A stretch of 64,000 nucleotides of DNA from Gemmata sp051859125. Lineage in GTDB: Bacteria > Planctomycetota > Planctomycetia > Gemmatales > Gemmataceae. This document shows, one piece after another, positions 1-8,640 of the stretch. Made by a program: the position numbers and the translations under genes. The stretch spans positions 23,656 to 87,655 of the forward strand of contig NZ_JBHYGG010000302.1 of assembly GCF_051859125.1 (NCBI RefSeq), given 5' to 3'. Below the pieces are notes generated by a model. That model was not told where the DNA came from and did not search any database. It worked only from the letters and a program-made list of their open reading frames with translations. Position 1 is the stretch's first letter; each line of letters starts with the position of its first letter.

Positions 1-1368
1 CGGGGTGTCGAGGAGCCAGTTGACCGCGCCGCTGGTGGTGCCGTCGTTGAACGGGAACTGGAACGCGAGTTCGCGGGCCACGGCCTTCGCGGCCGGGACG
101 TTCTGCGCCCGGTCGCGGAGCAACTCGAACGCGAGCGAGTACCGCAGCGCCGCGGCGTGGTACGGGGCCGGGTTCTTGGCGATCGCGTCGCGGAGCACCT
201 TCTCGGCGGCCGCGAGGCGGTTGGCCTTCACGGTCTTGTCCGCGTCGCCGCCGAACAGGCCGACGTAGGCCGACGGGGCGCCGTGCGAGCGGGCGTCGAA
301 CGGGAGCACGCCGGCGAGGACCTGCTCGGCCCGCGCCGCGTCCTTGTTGTTGGCGGCCACGCCGGCGAGCCGCACGAGGGCCGCGAACCGGTCGGGCCGG
401 GCCGGGAACTTCGCGACGTAGTCGTTGACGGTCGGCTCGAACTCGGGCACCTTCGGGTTGGTCTGGACCAGTTCCTCGATGAGCCGCATGTGCAGGTCGG
501 GGCGGGGCGGGGCGTTCGCGACGGCCAGCGCCTTGCGGAAGCTCTCGGCGGCGTTCACCCGCTGCCCGAGGCGGCTGAAGTTCTCGGCCATGCGGGAGTG
601 GAGGAGCTGGAGGTAGTACGGGCTCGCGGGCGGGCTCTTGGCGAGGAGCTTCGCGCCGACCTGGTTCGACTTGGCCCACTGGCTGAGCCGCTCCTGGGCG
701 TCGAACGCGCTCCACCCGGCGCTGGTGGCCGGGCCGCCGGCCGGGAGCTTGTCGAGCATCTCCTCGCCGAGCGCCGCGGCCTTGGCGAGCGCGTCGGGGT
801 TGTTGACGGCGTAGTACAGGCCGATGGCGTCGCGGCCGGTCCGCTGGCCCTCGGGGGTCGGCCCGAGCCGCTTCCAGTGCGCGTCCTGGATCGCGGCGGT
901 GGCGGCGTAGTCGTTGGACCGGCGGACCAGCCGGGCGAGCCACCGCTCGACGTCGGCGCTCGCCGGGTCGCCCGGGTGCCGGGTCAAGAACTGGCGCCCG
1001 GTGGCGACCAGCTCCTTGTTCCGGCCCGTGGCCTGGAGCCCGTCGATCAGCTTGAGCATCACGTCCTTGTGCGCCGGGTGCGTGACGTGCTGGGTGACGA
1101 ACGCCTGGGCCGTGCGGACGAGGCCGAACGGGCGGCCGTTCTCGTGGTACAGGTTCACGAGCTTGAGTTGCAGCTCGGCCCCGTCCTTACTCGTGCTGCT
1201 GGTCTTGGCGAGTTGCGCCTCGAGCGCGGCGGCCTGCTTGCCGGCCTCGTCGATGTCGCCCTCGACGGGCGGGGCCTTTTTGTCGGCCGGGGCCGGTTGC
1301 TGGTGCGCGACCGCGACGCCGAGCATCGCGAGGAACAGCGCCGTCAGGGGCAGGGTGCGGGTGAGCAT
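1..1368 (-). CDS. Secreted TPR-type helical repeat protein (3' end cut by window)
   Basis: The reading frame is open from an ATG at 1368 to the left edge, giving 456 codons with no stop, so the C-terminus lies outside the window. Residues 1-21 form a signal peptide with a basic start (MLTR), a hydrophobic core and a VAVA-H boundary. The rest is alpha-helical and Ala/Leu-rich, with segments such as YYLQLLHSRMAENFSRLGQ that resemble tetratricopeptide units, so a periplasmic scaffold role is inferred. The next gene downstream on the chart (TPR protein, 1449-3935) lies on the same strand 80 bases upstream of it in transcription order, so the two are probably co-transcribed. Exact function is not recognisable. 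Confidence 0.75.
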   Translation of the reverse strand, partial: MLTRTLPLTALFLAMLGVAVAHQQPAPADKKAPPVEGDIDEAGKQAAALEAQLAKTSSTSKDGAELQLKLVNLYHENGRPFGLVRTAQAFVTQHVTHPAHKDVMLKLIDGLQATGRNKELVATGRQFLTRHPGDPASADVERWLARLVRRSNDYAATAAIQDAHWKRLGPTPEGQRTGRDAIGLYYAVNNPDALAKAAALGEEMLDKLPAGGPATSAGWSAFDAQERLSQWAKSNQVGAKLLAKSPPASPYYLQLLHSRMAENFSRLGQRVNAAESFRKALAVANAPPRPDLHMRLIEELVQTNPKVPEFEPTVNDYVAKFPARPDRFAALVRLAGVAANNKDAARAEQVLAGVLPFDARSHGAPSAYVGLFGGDADKTVKANRLAAAEKVLRDAIAKNPAPYHAAALRYSLAFELLRDRAQNVPAAKAVARELAFQFPFNDGTTSGAVNWLLDTP

Positions 1369-1399
1369 ATCGGGATACCGGACTCGGGTAGTGTGCGGG

Positions 1400-1430
1400 T
1401 GGGGCGAGCGGGGGACGCGGGTCCCCCGGC
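1400..1430. repeat. Short copy of the GGCGAGCGGGGG hairpin family (family D)
   Basis: The sequence ggcgagcgggggacgcgg followed by gtcccccgg forms a short imperfect hairpin between two minus-strand TPR genes. The same opening occurs at 41174 and 43357 in longer inverted repeats, so this is treated as a shortened member of that dispersed family. Confidence 0.45.
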
Positions 1431-1448
1431 GGCGTGCGGTGCGTGCGG

Positions 1449-3935
1449 TCAGTTCCCGGCCTTGCGGAGCGCCTCGGAGATCTTCTTGGCGTCGGGGGCC
1501 AGCGGGCTCTCGGGGAAGTCGGCGATCATCTGGTCGAACTGCTTGCGGGCGTCCGCCTTCTTGTCGAGGCGGTACAGGCACCGGCCGTAGTTGAACAGGA
1601 TCACGTCGAGGAACTTGGCGTCGGGGTGGGTGCGGAGCACGGACTCGAACACGTCGATGGCGCGGGCGTAGTCCTTCTGAACGTAGTAGTAGTTGGCCAT
1701 CTTCGCGACCGCCTCGCCGACCCGGCCGCTGTCCGGGAACTGGTCGAAGACCTTCTTGTACTCCTGGAACGACTGGTCGTAGAGCTGCTGGGACCGCGCG
1801 CCCTCGGCGGCCTTGGCCATCTCCTCGTAGCACTCGGCGATGCCGAACTGGGCCTCGCCCCGGAGCGGGCTCTTCTCGAGCCGCAGCACGCTCGTGTAGA
1901 TCCCGATGGCCCGCTGGAGTTGCGATTGCTTGCGCGACACGTCGGCCAGTTGGAGCAGCGCGGCGTCCACGAACTCGCTGTTCGGGAAGTCCCGCTGGAG
2001 CCGCTGGCTCATCGCGGCCGCGAGGTCGAGCTTGTCCATCTCGAAGTAGATCTTCCAGAGCTGGACGTAGGTCTCCTCGAGGGTGCGGCCGCCGAGCTTC
2101 GTGGCCTCGGCGCTGATCTCCTCGCACATCGTCATCGCGGCCTGGTACTTGTCGTCGGCGTTCTTCTTGAGGCCGAACTCCTTGTACCGGTTGCCGATGT
2201 TCGTCAGCGCGCTGGCGGTCTTGAGTTGGGTGCGGACCCGGAGCTCCTGGTCCGAGATCTGCGTCTGCGACACGCGGACGCTGCCGAGGCTGCCCTCGAC
2301 GACGCGGGCCTTGAACACGACGGTCCGCGGCTCGCCGGTCACGTTCCGGGCGTCCCCGTAGGTCAGCACGATGAGGTCGTTCGGCTGCGCCTGGAGGACC
2401 TGGTCGCCGGCGGTGGCGGTCTCGGCCTTCTCCAGCGAGACGACCGCGCGGAACGTGCCGGAGTGGATGGTGCCGTCGTCCTTCGGCGGCTCCGGTTGCT
2501 TGGGCTCGTCCTTCTTGGGCTCCTCTTTCTTCGCCTCGGGCTGCTTGGGCTCGTCCTTCTTCGGTTCGGCGTCCTTCTTGGGCTCCTCGCCGTCCTTCTT
2601 GGGCTCGGCGTCCTTCTTCGGCTCGTCGGTCGGGATGATGACGAGGGGGACGTTCTCCGGGAGGACGCGGACGATCTTCGCCTCGCTGAGGACGACGTCG
2701 ACCTTGTCGATCTTCTTGAACCGCTCGAGCTTGTTCGGGTCGGCCTTGCCGACGGGTGGGTCCACGCCCTTGCCGCCGGGGCCGGCCTCGGCCGCGAGCT
2801 CCTCGGGGGTCTTCTCGCGGTACACCTCGACGGTCGCCTTGAGCACGTCGGCCCCGTCGGTCAGGTCGAAGTCGGCGTCCACGACCTGGAGGTGGATGCC
2901 GCGGCCGAGGACGACGCCCTGGAGCGTCTCGGAGTACGCGCCGTCGGTGACCGCGGCGGTCGCGGTGCCGACGACCGGCACGTCCCTGGCGACCACGTTC
3001 TCCTTGGCCCCCGCGGCGGTGTGGACGTCGCGGTACGAGATCTTGATCGTGTCGCCGCCCTTGATTTCGAGGCGGCCGTTGTTCGGGACCGAGCGGCCGA
3101 GGGTGGTCGGGAGCGTGCCGACGACGACCCGCACGTTGCGGCCGATGGGCACGCACTCGACGGTCTCGACGTCGCCGCTGGCCGCCTCGACCTTCACCGG
3201 GACGGTCTTGCCCTGCTCCAGCGCGGCGAGGTCGGCGTCCTCGATGCGGACGAACAGCCGCTTGCCGGCCTCGAGCACCTCGGCGACCGGCTTGACCCCC
3301 TCGGCCCCCTTGTCGGGCGGGGGCAGGGCGGTGCCGACGCGCTCAAGGGCGCTGATCGCCCGGCTGTAGTGCCCCTGCTTGAAGTGGCCCAGGCCGATGT
3401 AGTAGTACGCGCGGTTCACCTGCGGGCTCACCGGGAACTTCTCGATCACGTCCCGCATGTACTTGAACGTCTTCCCGAAGTTGCCGCTCTCGTAGTAGCA
3501 CTCGCCGATGCGGAGGGTGGCCTCGGCCCGCTGCTCCTCGTTCGGGTTGTCCTCGACGGCGGCCGACTCGAAGTAGGTCCGGGCCCGGTCGTAGGCGCGG
3601 TCCTTGTTGAGCAGGTGGTTGCCGAGCTTCAGGTGGGCGTCGAACCGCACCTTGCTCCGCGGGTACCGCTCGATCACCGACTGCCACACCTCGATGGCCT
3701 TGGCGGGCTCGCCGGCGTCGAGCCGGGCGTCGCCGGCCTCGAGCAGCTTGCGGGCGGTGCGGTCCTCGACGATCGACCCGCGCTCGGGCGAGCCCTTGTC
3801 CTTGCCCTTGTCCTTGTCCTTCGCCTTGGCGTCCTGGCCGGCGGGCGCGCCGTGGGTGGCGAGCATCGGGACGACGAGGCAGCCCAGCACGAAGCCGGGC
3901 ACGGCCAGGCGCAAGCGGGTGGCGGCGGTGCTCAT
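1449..3935 (-). CDS. Large secreted TPR protein with Lys/Pro-rich linker
   Basis: This encodes 828 residues. An N-terminal signal peptide (about residues 1-30, core VPGFVLGCLVVPMLA) is followed by a charged linker and TPR units at about 60-200 (KAIEVWQSVIERYPRSKVRFDAHLKLG is outer-lipoprotein/YbgF-like). A beta-rich middle follows, then a low-complexity EPKK/PKKDEPKQ stretch near residues 430-490, and a second TPR array up to the C-terminus, including repeats of the form YARAIDVFESVLRTHPDAKF. Such proteins normally act as periplasmic protein-interaction scaffolds, which is inferred here. It lies just upstream of the partial TPR gene ending at 1368 on the same strand, and diverges from the membrane-protein gene starting at 4310. 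The start at 3935 is supported by the signal peptide. Confidence 0.85.
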   Translation of the reverse strand: MSTAATRLRLAVPGFVLGCLVVPMLATHGAPAGQDAKAKDKDKGKDKGSPERGSIVEDRTARKLLEAGDARLDAGEPAKAIEVWQSVIERYPRSKVRFDAHLKLGNHLLNKDRAYDRARTYFESAAVEDNPNEEQRAEATLRIGECYYESGNFGKTFKYMRDVIEKFPVSPQVNRAYYYIGLGHFKQGHYSRAISALERVGTALPPPDKGAEGVKPVAEVLEAGKRLFVRIEDADLAALEQGKTVPVKVEAASGDVETVECVPIGRNVRVVVGTLPTTLGRSVPNNGRLEIKGGDTIKISYRDVHTAAGAKENVVARDVPVVGTATAAVTDGAYSETLQGVVLGRGIHLQVVDADFDLTDGADVLKATVEVYREKTPEELAAEAGPGGKGVDPPVGKADPNKLERFKKIDKVDVVLSEAKIVRVLPENVPLVIIPTDEPKKDAEPKKDGEEPKKDAEPKKDEPKQPEAKKEEPKKDEPKQPEPPKDDGTIHSGTFRAVVSLEKAETATAGDQVLQAQPNDLIVLTYGDARNVTGEPRTVVFKARVVEGSLGSVRVSQTQISDQELRVRTQLKTASALTNIGNRYKEFGLKKNADDKYQAAMTMCEEISAEATKLGGRTLEETYVQLWKIYFEMDKLDLAAAMSQRLQRDFPNSEFVDAALLQLADVSRKQSQLQRAIGIYTSVLRLEKSPLRGEAQFGIAECYEEMAKAAEGARSQQLYDQSFQEYKKVFDQFPDSGRVGEAVAKMANYYYVQKDYARAIDVFESVLRTHPDAKFLDVILFNYGRCLYRLDKKADARKQFDQMIADFPESPLAPDAKKISEALRKAGN

Positions 3936-4309
3936 TTACGGATCGACTCCAAAAGAGGAGACGCAGCGAAACCCGGGCGTGCGGCGGGCGGGGCTCGGTT
4001 CGGTCTCGGCTTGGCTCAAGGCGGCGGGTTGTGCGGAACCCCACGCGGAAGGGCGGCCCTTCACTTGTGTGCGTGGCTGGCGACCGTGCGGGGGCAGCAG
4101 GAATCCCGCGGTTGGAAGTCGCCGAACAATCGGTTCTGCGGGTTAAGTTTGTCCAACCGGCGACGGGATTGCAAGCGGCAAATTCGACGCAATCCGAACT
4201 TTTTCCGCGAAACACAATCTTTGACAGACCGCCGCGAGTCGGTACGATGGAATCCGCCCGCCGCACGCTGCCTCACCCCGCCCCGACGCCTTTTCCCCAT
4301 AGCACCCCG

Positions 4310-4783
4310 ATGCAACCACCCCGCACCAACCAGAACGGCGAACTCGCCAAGGTCGCGACCGCGGACCCGGGCCGCATCGCCGACGTCCTCCCCCACCGCG
4401 CCAAGACCCCGCAGGAGGCGCTCGGCCTCTCCGGTACCGGCGGCCTGTTCAAGGCGTCGCTCCAGGCGACCGTGCTGTTCGGCCTCGTCATCGGCCTGCT
4501 CACCGTCGTCCCGTACTTCCTGCAGAAGCCGCAGGACGGCGCGAAGGCGGCCGCCCCGGCCCCGCCCGACGAGAAGACCGACGACACGACCGCCCCGGCC
4601 CCGCAGCCGAAGGGCACGACGGACCCGGCCACGAAGACCCCCGCCACCCCGACCGGCCCGAAGGTGCAGCCGAAGGACGACCTGCTCAACAAGCTCGGCG
4701 AGACCGGCACGAAGTCCGGCACCCCCAAGTCGAAGGACCCGTTCAAGGCCGGCGGCGAGGACGACCTGCCGGGACTCAAGTAA
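4310..4783 (+). CDS. Single-pass membrane protein with Pro/Ala/Lys-rich tail
   Basis: From ATG 4310 the product has 157 residues. It consists of a cytoplasmic-looking N-terminus, one clear transmembrane segment at about residues 50-72 (ATVLFGLVIGLLTVVPYFL), and a long Pro/Ala/Thr/Lys linker ending in a short conserved-looking tail (DDLLNKLGETG near residue 120). The frame is open upstream to 4031, with another ATG at 4246. The 4310 start was chosen because the upstream extension is Pro/Thr-rich and lacks domain character. It opens the plus-strand set that continues with the DUF4159 protein and a TPR protein. The shape resembles a membrane-anchored linker protein; no family is recognised. Confidence 0.6.
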   Translation: MQPPRTNQNGELAKVATADPGRIADVLPHRAKTPQEALGLSGTGGLFKASLQATVLFGLVIGLLTVVPYFLQKPQDGAKAAAPAPPDEKTDDTTAPAPQPKGTTDPATKTPATPTGPKVQPKDDLLNKLGETGTKSGTPKSKDPFKAGGEDDLPGLK

Positions 4784-4851
4784 CACGTTTCGGGTGCCGC
4801 CTGCGGCTGCGCCTTCGATGCGATGTGCAACGTGGTGGAGGGGCTGAGTGG

Positions 4852-5028
4852 TGCCCCTCACCCGCCGCGGTCAAAGCCCCCCGTAGGAACGGGGCGAGGT
4901 GGGGTTCCCGGACCCCTCACCGGCACCGTGATCGGACCCGCTCAAGAAGAAACCAACTACCCCCACCTCGCCCCGTTCCTACGGGGAGAGGTCGCGACGA
5001 GGCTCTTCGAGTCGCGGGTGAGGGGCTC
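4852..5028. repeat. Dispersed inverted repeat, family A copy 1
   Basis: Arms at about 4854-4903 and 4959-5026 are near reverse complements. The left arm opens with CCCCTCACCCGCCGCGG and the right arm ends with GTCGCGGGTGAGGGGC. The cores share CGTAGGAACGGGGCGAGGTG and its complement. Two further copies occur at 49806-49996 and at 63941-64000. The element fills the 340-base gap between the 157-residue membrane protein and the DUF4159 gene and has no credible reading frame. Confidence 0.8.
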
Positions 5029-5125
5029 CACCTGAAACGCCGACCGACCACGCCGACTTATTCCGCGCCCGATTCAACGACCTGCGGGTTGTCACCCCGA
5101 ACTCCGAACTCCCGGCGAGACCCCC

Positions 5126-6712
5126 GTGAACCGCCTTCGCCTGACTCTTCCGCGGGCCGCGCTCCTCACCGGCCTGTACCTGCTCGCGTGGGCCGGCCTC
5201 GCGGTGTTCCGCGCCTTCGCCACCGGCGGCTCGCTCGGCGACCCCGCGAACTTCGCCCTGTTCGGCCACGACGTGCTGCCGGCCCTCGGGTGGGCCGTCG
5301 ACCCGGGCGGGTGGATCGGCCTGTACCTGATCGGCGGCGTCGGCGTCGTGTACCTCCTGGAGTGGGCCGCGCGGCGGATCGAGGTCCGGTCGCAGCCCGC
5401 CGACCCGGACGCCCGGCCGCTCATCTCGGTGTGCGGCGAGACCCCCGGCGGCCGCCGCGGGTACTGGAACCCGCTCGACCCGGCCGCCCACCTCTACACG
5501 TTCACCCCGGCGTTCCTCGCCTCGATCCTCTTGGTGCCCGTGGCCGTCGCCGCGTGGCTCCCGGTCGTCATCGAGAAGGTGATGCTCGTGCCCAGCGCCA
5601 CGCCGCTCCTCGGGGCGCGGGTGATGGACCTCTACAAGACGCTCCACGGCACCTGGGCGCCGTCGATCCTCGCGTTCCTCGCGGTGATCTCCCTGGCCAC
5701 GGCACTCGCGCAGGCCCGGCGGGTGCGGCAGTCGCTGTCGGTCCTCACCGCGTACTCGCTCGTGTTCCTGCTCGCGTACTTCATCGCGCACCAGTCCGCG
5801 GCGGCCGGCGACGAGATCGAGTCCGACATCCCGGCCGGCGGCGGGAACGACTCGATCAAGGCGACCGCCGTGAAGGTGCAGAAGGTGGTCCGCAAGAAGT
5901 ACGTCATCAACCCGTACAGCTCGATCGTGTTCGCCGCGCCGCCGCCGATCGACAAGATCGAGATGAAGTTCAACGAGGAGACGGCGAACCAGTACAAGGC
6001 CGGGAGCGGGCCGGGCGGGCTCGGCCAGGGGGCCGGGAAGGGCGGCGGGTTCGGCAGCGGCACCGGCAGCGGGAAGTACGAACTGGTCCGCCTGCGGCAC
6101 TCCGACGGTTCGTGGAACAAGAACTTCGGCGTCGGCGGCGACCGCAACCTGCTGGCCGAGTTGAAGGCCCGCGAGCCGCTCGTGAAGATCGCGGAGGAGG
6201 ACAAGTCGATCGACTTCCAAACGCTCGCCCGGGCCGCGGCGAAGAAGCCGTTCCCGCTCATCTACATCGGCGGCGCGCACACGTTCTCTCCCACTGAAGC
6301 CGAGCGGAAGATCCTCCGCGAGTACCTCATCGACAAGCACGGCATGGTGCTCGGCGACAACCTCGGGGGCCACGGGTTCCACCACAACTTCGTGGCCGAG
6401 ATGAACCGGATCACGGGCGTGACCGCGGTCGTCGTCCCCCGCGACGACCGCATCCACCAGCGCCCCTACGACCTGCCGCAACTGCCGTTCGTCGTGAACC
6501 ACGCGCCGGGCAGCAAGGCCGAGCCGCTCGGGTGGAAGATCGACGGCCGGTGGGCCGTGTACTACCACCCCGGCGCGCTCAGCGACGCCTGGCGCGACGA
6601 CCACGCCGGCATCAAGAAGGCCGTCTGGGAGAACTGCTACCAGCTCGGCATCAACATCCTCTTTTACGCCTACGCGGAGCAAGACAAGTGGCGCTCAGCA
6701 CAGCAACAGTGA
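5126..6712 (+). CDS. DUF4159-domain membrane protein
   Basis: The gene encodes 528 residues from a GTG start. The N-terminal half has about five membrane helices, for example ALLTGLYLLAWAGLAVF, GLYLIGGVGVVYLLEW, ILLVPVAVAAWLPVVI and LTAYSLVFLLAYFIAH (up to about residue 230). A Gly-rich linker at about 290-315 leads into a C-terminal soluble domain (about 370-525) with the DUF4159 pattern: IGGAHTFSPTEAERKILREY, then GDNLGGHGFH, FVVNHAPGS, and a closing stretch GINILFYAYAE. DUF4159 folds like a class I glutamine-amidotransferase-type domain in planctomycete operons, but no enzyme activity is established. Its stop overlaps or adjoins the start of the following TPR gene, so the two are translationally coupled. 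Role is unknown. Confidence 0.85.
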   Translation: MNRLRLTLPRAALLTGLYLLAWAGLAVFRAFATGGSLGDPANFALFGHDVLPALGWAVDPGGWIGLYLIGGVGVVYLLEWAARRIEVRSQPADPDARPLISVCGETPGGRRGYWNPLDPAAHLYTFTPAFLASILLVPVAVAAWLPVVIEKVMLVPSATPLLGARVMDLYKTLHGTWAPSILAFLAVISLATALAQARRVRQSLSVLTAYSLVFLLAYFIAHQSAAAGDEIESDIPAGGGNDSIKATAVKVQKVVRKKYVINPYSSIVFAAPPPIDKIEMKFNEETANQYKAGSGPGGLGQGAGKGGGFGSGTGSGKYELVRLRHSDGSWNKNFGVGGDRNLLAELKAREPLVKIAEEDKSIDFQTLARAAAKKPFPLIYIGGAHTFSPTEAERKILREYLIDKHGMVLGDNLGGHGFHHNFVAEMNRITGVTAVVVPRDDRIHQRPYDLPQLPFVVNHAPGSKAEPLGWKIDGRWAVYYHPGALSDAWRDDHAGIKKAVWENCYQLGINILFYAYAEQDKWRSAQQQ

Positions 6713-8361
6713 TCGCGCGGACGGCCGTTCGGTGGGCGTCGGCGGCCGCGCTGCTCCTCGGGGCGGTCGCCGCGGCGGACGCGGCCGGGCCGCGCGACCA
6801 CCAGATGGACCTGAAGCGGTGGGAGAAGCTCAAGGAGGCCGAGCGGTTCCAGCTCACGGCCGCCGATCGCCTCTACAACGCCCACCAGTTCAAGGCCGCC
6901 GCCGACGAGTACGAGAAGTTCCTCAAGCTGTACGAGACGAGCGAGGGCGCACCCTACGCGCAGCTCAAGTACTCGCACTGCCTCGTGAGCCTGCGGAAGC
7001 AGAACGCGGCCATCAAGGACGGGTACCAGACGCTCCTCGACTACTTCCCGGACTCGCCCGAGGCGCCGATCGCGGCCATCCTGATCGCGCAGACGTACCG
7101 CGAGATCGGCGACATCAAGCCCGCGAAGAAGGCGTACGCGAAGGCGATCACCGCGTACCCGGCGCACGTCGCCGCGGTGTGGGCGCGGCTCGACCTGGCC
7201 GCCATCGCGGAGAAGGAGAACGACGCCGAGACCCGGGTGAACCTGCTCCGCCAGCTCACGTTCGACGTCGAGCGGAAGGGCGGCGCGGCCGAGCCGTGCG
7301 TGAACGCCGCCCGGCAGTACACGCAGATCGTGTTCCACGCGGGCAACTTCGACGAGGGGCTCAAGGCACTGTCCACCACCTGCGGCGAGGCGCAGCTCGT
7401 CCCGCACCTGATGGAGGGGCACCACGGCGGGCTCCCGCAGGTGGTCCACGCCCTCACCGGGTCGATGGACGAGGCGACGCGGAAGCGCGGCGAGAAGCTG
7501 GCCGACGCGAGTTGCGGGTGGCTCAAGGCCCGCTCGGCGGAACTGCTCAAGGACGAGAAGACGAAGCCGCTGGGGGTCGCGGCGTGGTACGCGGTCGCGG
7601 GGGTCCGGCACGCCGCCCGGCAGCCCGACAAGGAGAAGGCCGTGTACGACGAGATCGTCGCGGCGCTCGGGGCCGACGACAACGCCCTCGGGCACCTCGC
7701 GCAGTGGTACAAGAACAACCAGAAGCGCGAGGAGGCCCGCGCGACCTACGCCAAGTTCAAGGACGCGGTCGCGGGCAAGGCGGCCATCGCCGCGAGCTAC
7801 GACGAGGAGACCCCGCGGCAGACCGACAAGGCGGTCGCGATCTACCGCGAGCTGGCGGCCGACGCCGCGACCGCGCCGAAGTGGCTGGCCGCGGCCGCGT
7901 GGTCGTACCGCCAGGGCGGCAAGCCCGACCCGGCCATCGCAATGTACCGCGAGCTGCTCACCGCCGACGCCAAGAACGCCGCCGAGTACCACTTCCAGAT
8001 CGCCGAGACGCTGTACTACGCGCACCGGTGGAAGGAGTGCATCACCGCGTACCGCGGCACCGACCGGTACCCGCACAACTACCAGCACATGGCCGCGGCG
8101 CACCGCCAGTTGAAGGAGTACGACGAGGCGATGGCGCTGTACCGGCAGGTGATCGCGTCGTCGATGGACAAGAACCTGTCGGCGTCGATGTACTGGGAGA
8201 TCAGCCAGACGCAGGAGGCCGCGGGGAAGAAGGAGGACGCGATCAAGACGCTGAAGTTCATCTGCAGCACCTTCCCGAAGACCGGCCACGGGAGCCACGC
8301 GCACGCCCGGCTCAACGAGGTGTACAAGATCCCCGTGACCCTCGGCGGCGACAAGGACTGA
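6688..8361 (+). CDS. Secreted TPR protein coupled to DUF4159 gene
   Basis: The product has about 557 residues. Two GTG starts are plausible: 6688, preceded by GGAG eight bases upstream, and 6709, which gives a 4-base GTGA overlap with the previous stop. Both precede the same signal sequence (VRWASAAALLLGAVAAADA). The mature part is a chain of TPR helices, for example FKAAADEYEKFLKLYETSEG, KKAYAKAITAYPAHVAAVWA and EYDEAMALYRQVIASSMDKN. It also contains a YFPDSPEAP motif common in BamD/YbgF-like repeats. Together with the DUF4159 membrane protein it probably forms an envelope-associated complex; this is inference from coupling and topology. Confidence 0.85.
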   Translation: MALSTATVIARTAVRWASAAALLLGAVAAADAAGPRDHQMDLKRWEKLKEAERFQLTAADRLYNAHQFKAAADEYEKFLKLYETSEGAPYAQLKYSHCLVSLRKQNAAIKDGYQTLLDYFPDSPEAPIAAILIAQTYREIGDIKPAKKAYAKAITAYPAHVAAVWARLDLAAIAEKENDAETRVNLLRQLTFDVERKGGAAEPCVNAARQYTQIVFHAGNFDEGLKALSTTCGEAQLVPHLMEGHHGGLPQVVHALTGSMDEATRKRGEKLADASCGWLKARSAELLKDEKTKPLGVAAWYAVAGVRHAARQPDKEKAVYDEIVAALGADDNALGHLAQWYKNNQKREEARATYAKFKDAVAGKAAIAASYDEETPRQTDKAVAIYRELAADAATAPKWLAAAAWSYRQGGKPDPAIAMYRELLTADAKNAAEYHFQIAETLYYAHRWKECITAYRGTDRYPHNYQHMAAAHRQLKEYDEAMALYRQVIASSMDKNLSASMYWEISQTQEAAGKKEDAIKTLKFICSTFPKTGHGSHAHARLNEVYKIPVTLGGDKD

Positions 8362-8390
8362 TGCCGAACCTCATGCATTCGTTTCGGTCG

Positions 8391-8456
8391 GGTGGGGCAG
8401 GCATTCTTGCCTGCCTCCAACCGCTTCCGGAGGCAGGCAAGAATGCCTGCCCCACC
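8391..8456. repeat. Perfect hairpin GTGGGGCAGGCATTC, family B copy 1
   Basis: Arms ggtggggcaggcattcttgc and its complement face each other around a loop of roughly 12 bases near 8417-8430. A second copy with the same outer arms but a different interior (CGTGCC for CTTGCC, changed in both arms) is at 37714-37775. The paired changes show that the structure is conserved rather than the sequence. It sits 30 bases past the stop of the TPR gene and could also act as a bidirectional transcription barrier. Confidence 0.85.
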
Positions 8457-8525
8457 ACGGGCAACTGTTCCACGCGATTCGGGATGATACCGGATCCGGT
8501 TGATCCGTACCCGTGGCGTCCTGGT

Positions 8526-8583
8526 CCGAGCCCGAGCGCCGAGCGAGGGTCGACGTGAACCCTCGCTCGGCGCTCGGGCTCGG
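8526..8583. repeat. Perfect 25-bp inverted repeat (family C relative)
   Basis: Arms 8526-8550 and 8559-8583 are exact reverse complements around an 8-base spacer; the left arm opens with CCGAGCCCGAGCGCCGAGCG. The core GAGCGCC.AGCGAGGG resembles the repeats at 46651-46713 and 59306-59383. It lies between the convergent TPR and response-regulator genes. Confidence 0.8.
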
Positions 8584-8640
8584 GCCAAGACGAACCCAAC
8601 AGATCCGGTCCGACCCGGGCGGATCGCGTGCGCCCCGGCC

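Noticed and set aside
157..4847. Very long plus-strand reading frames opposite the TPR genes
   Set aside because: They are Arg/Gly/Val-rich shadows of the minus-strand TPR genes, with no signal peptide or domain; the minus-strand proteins have clear repeats.
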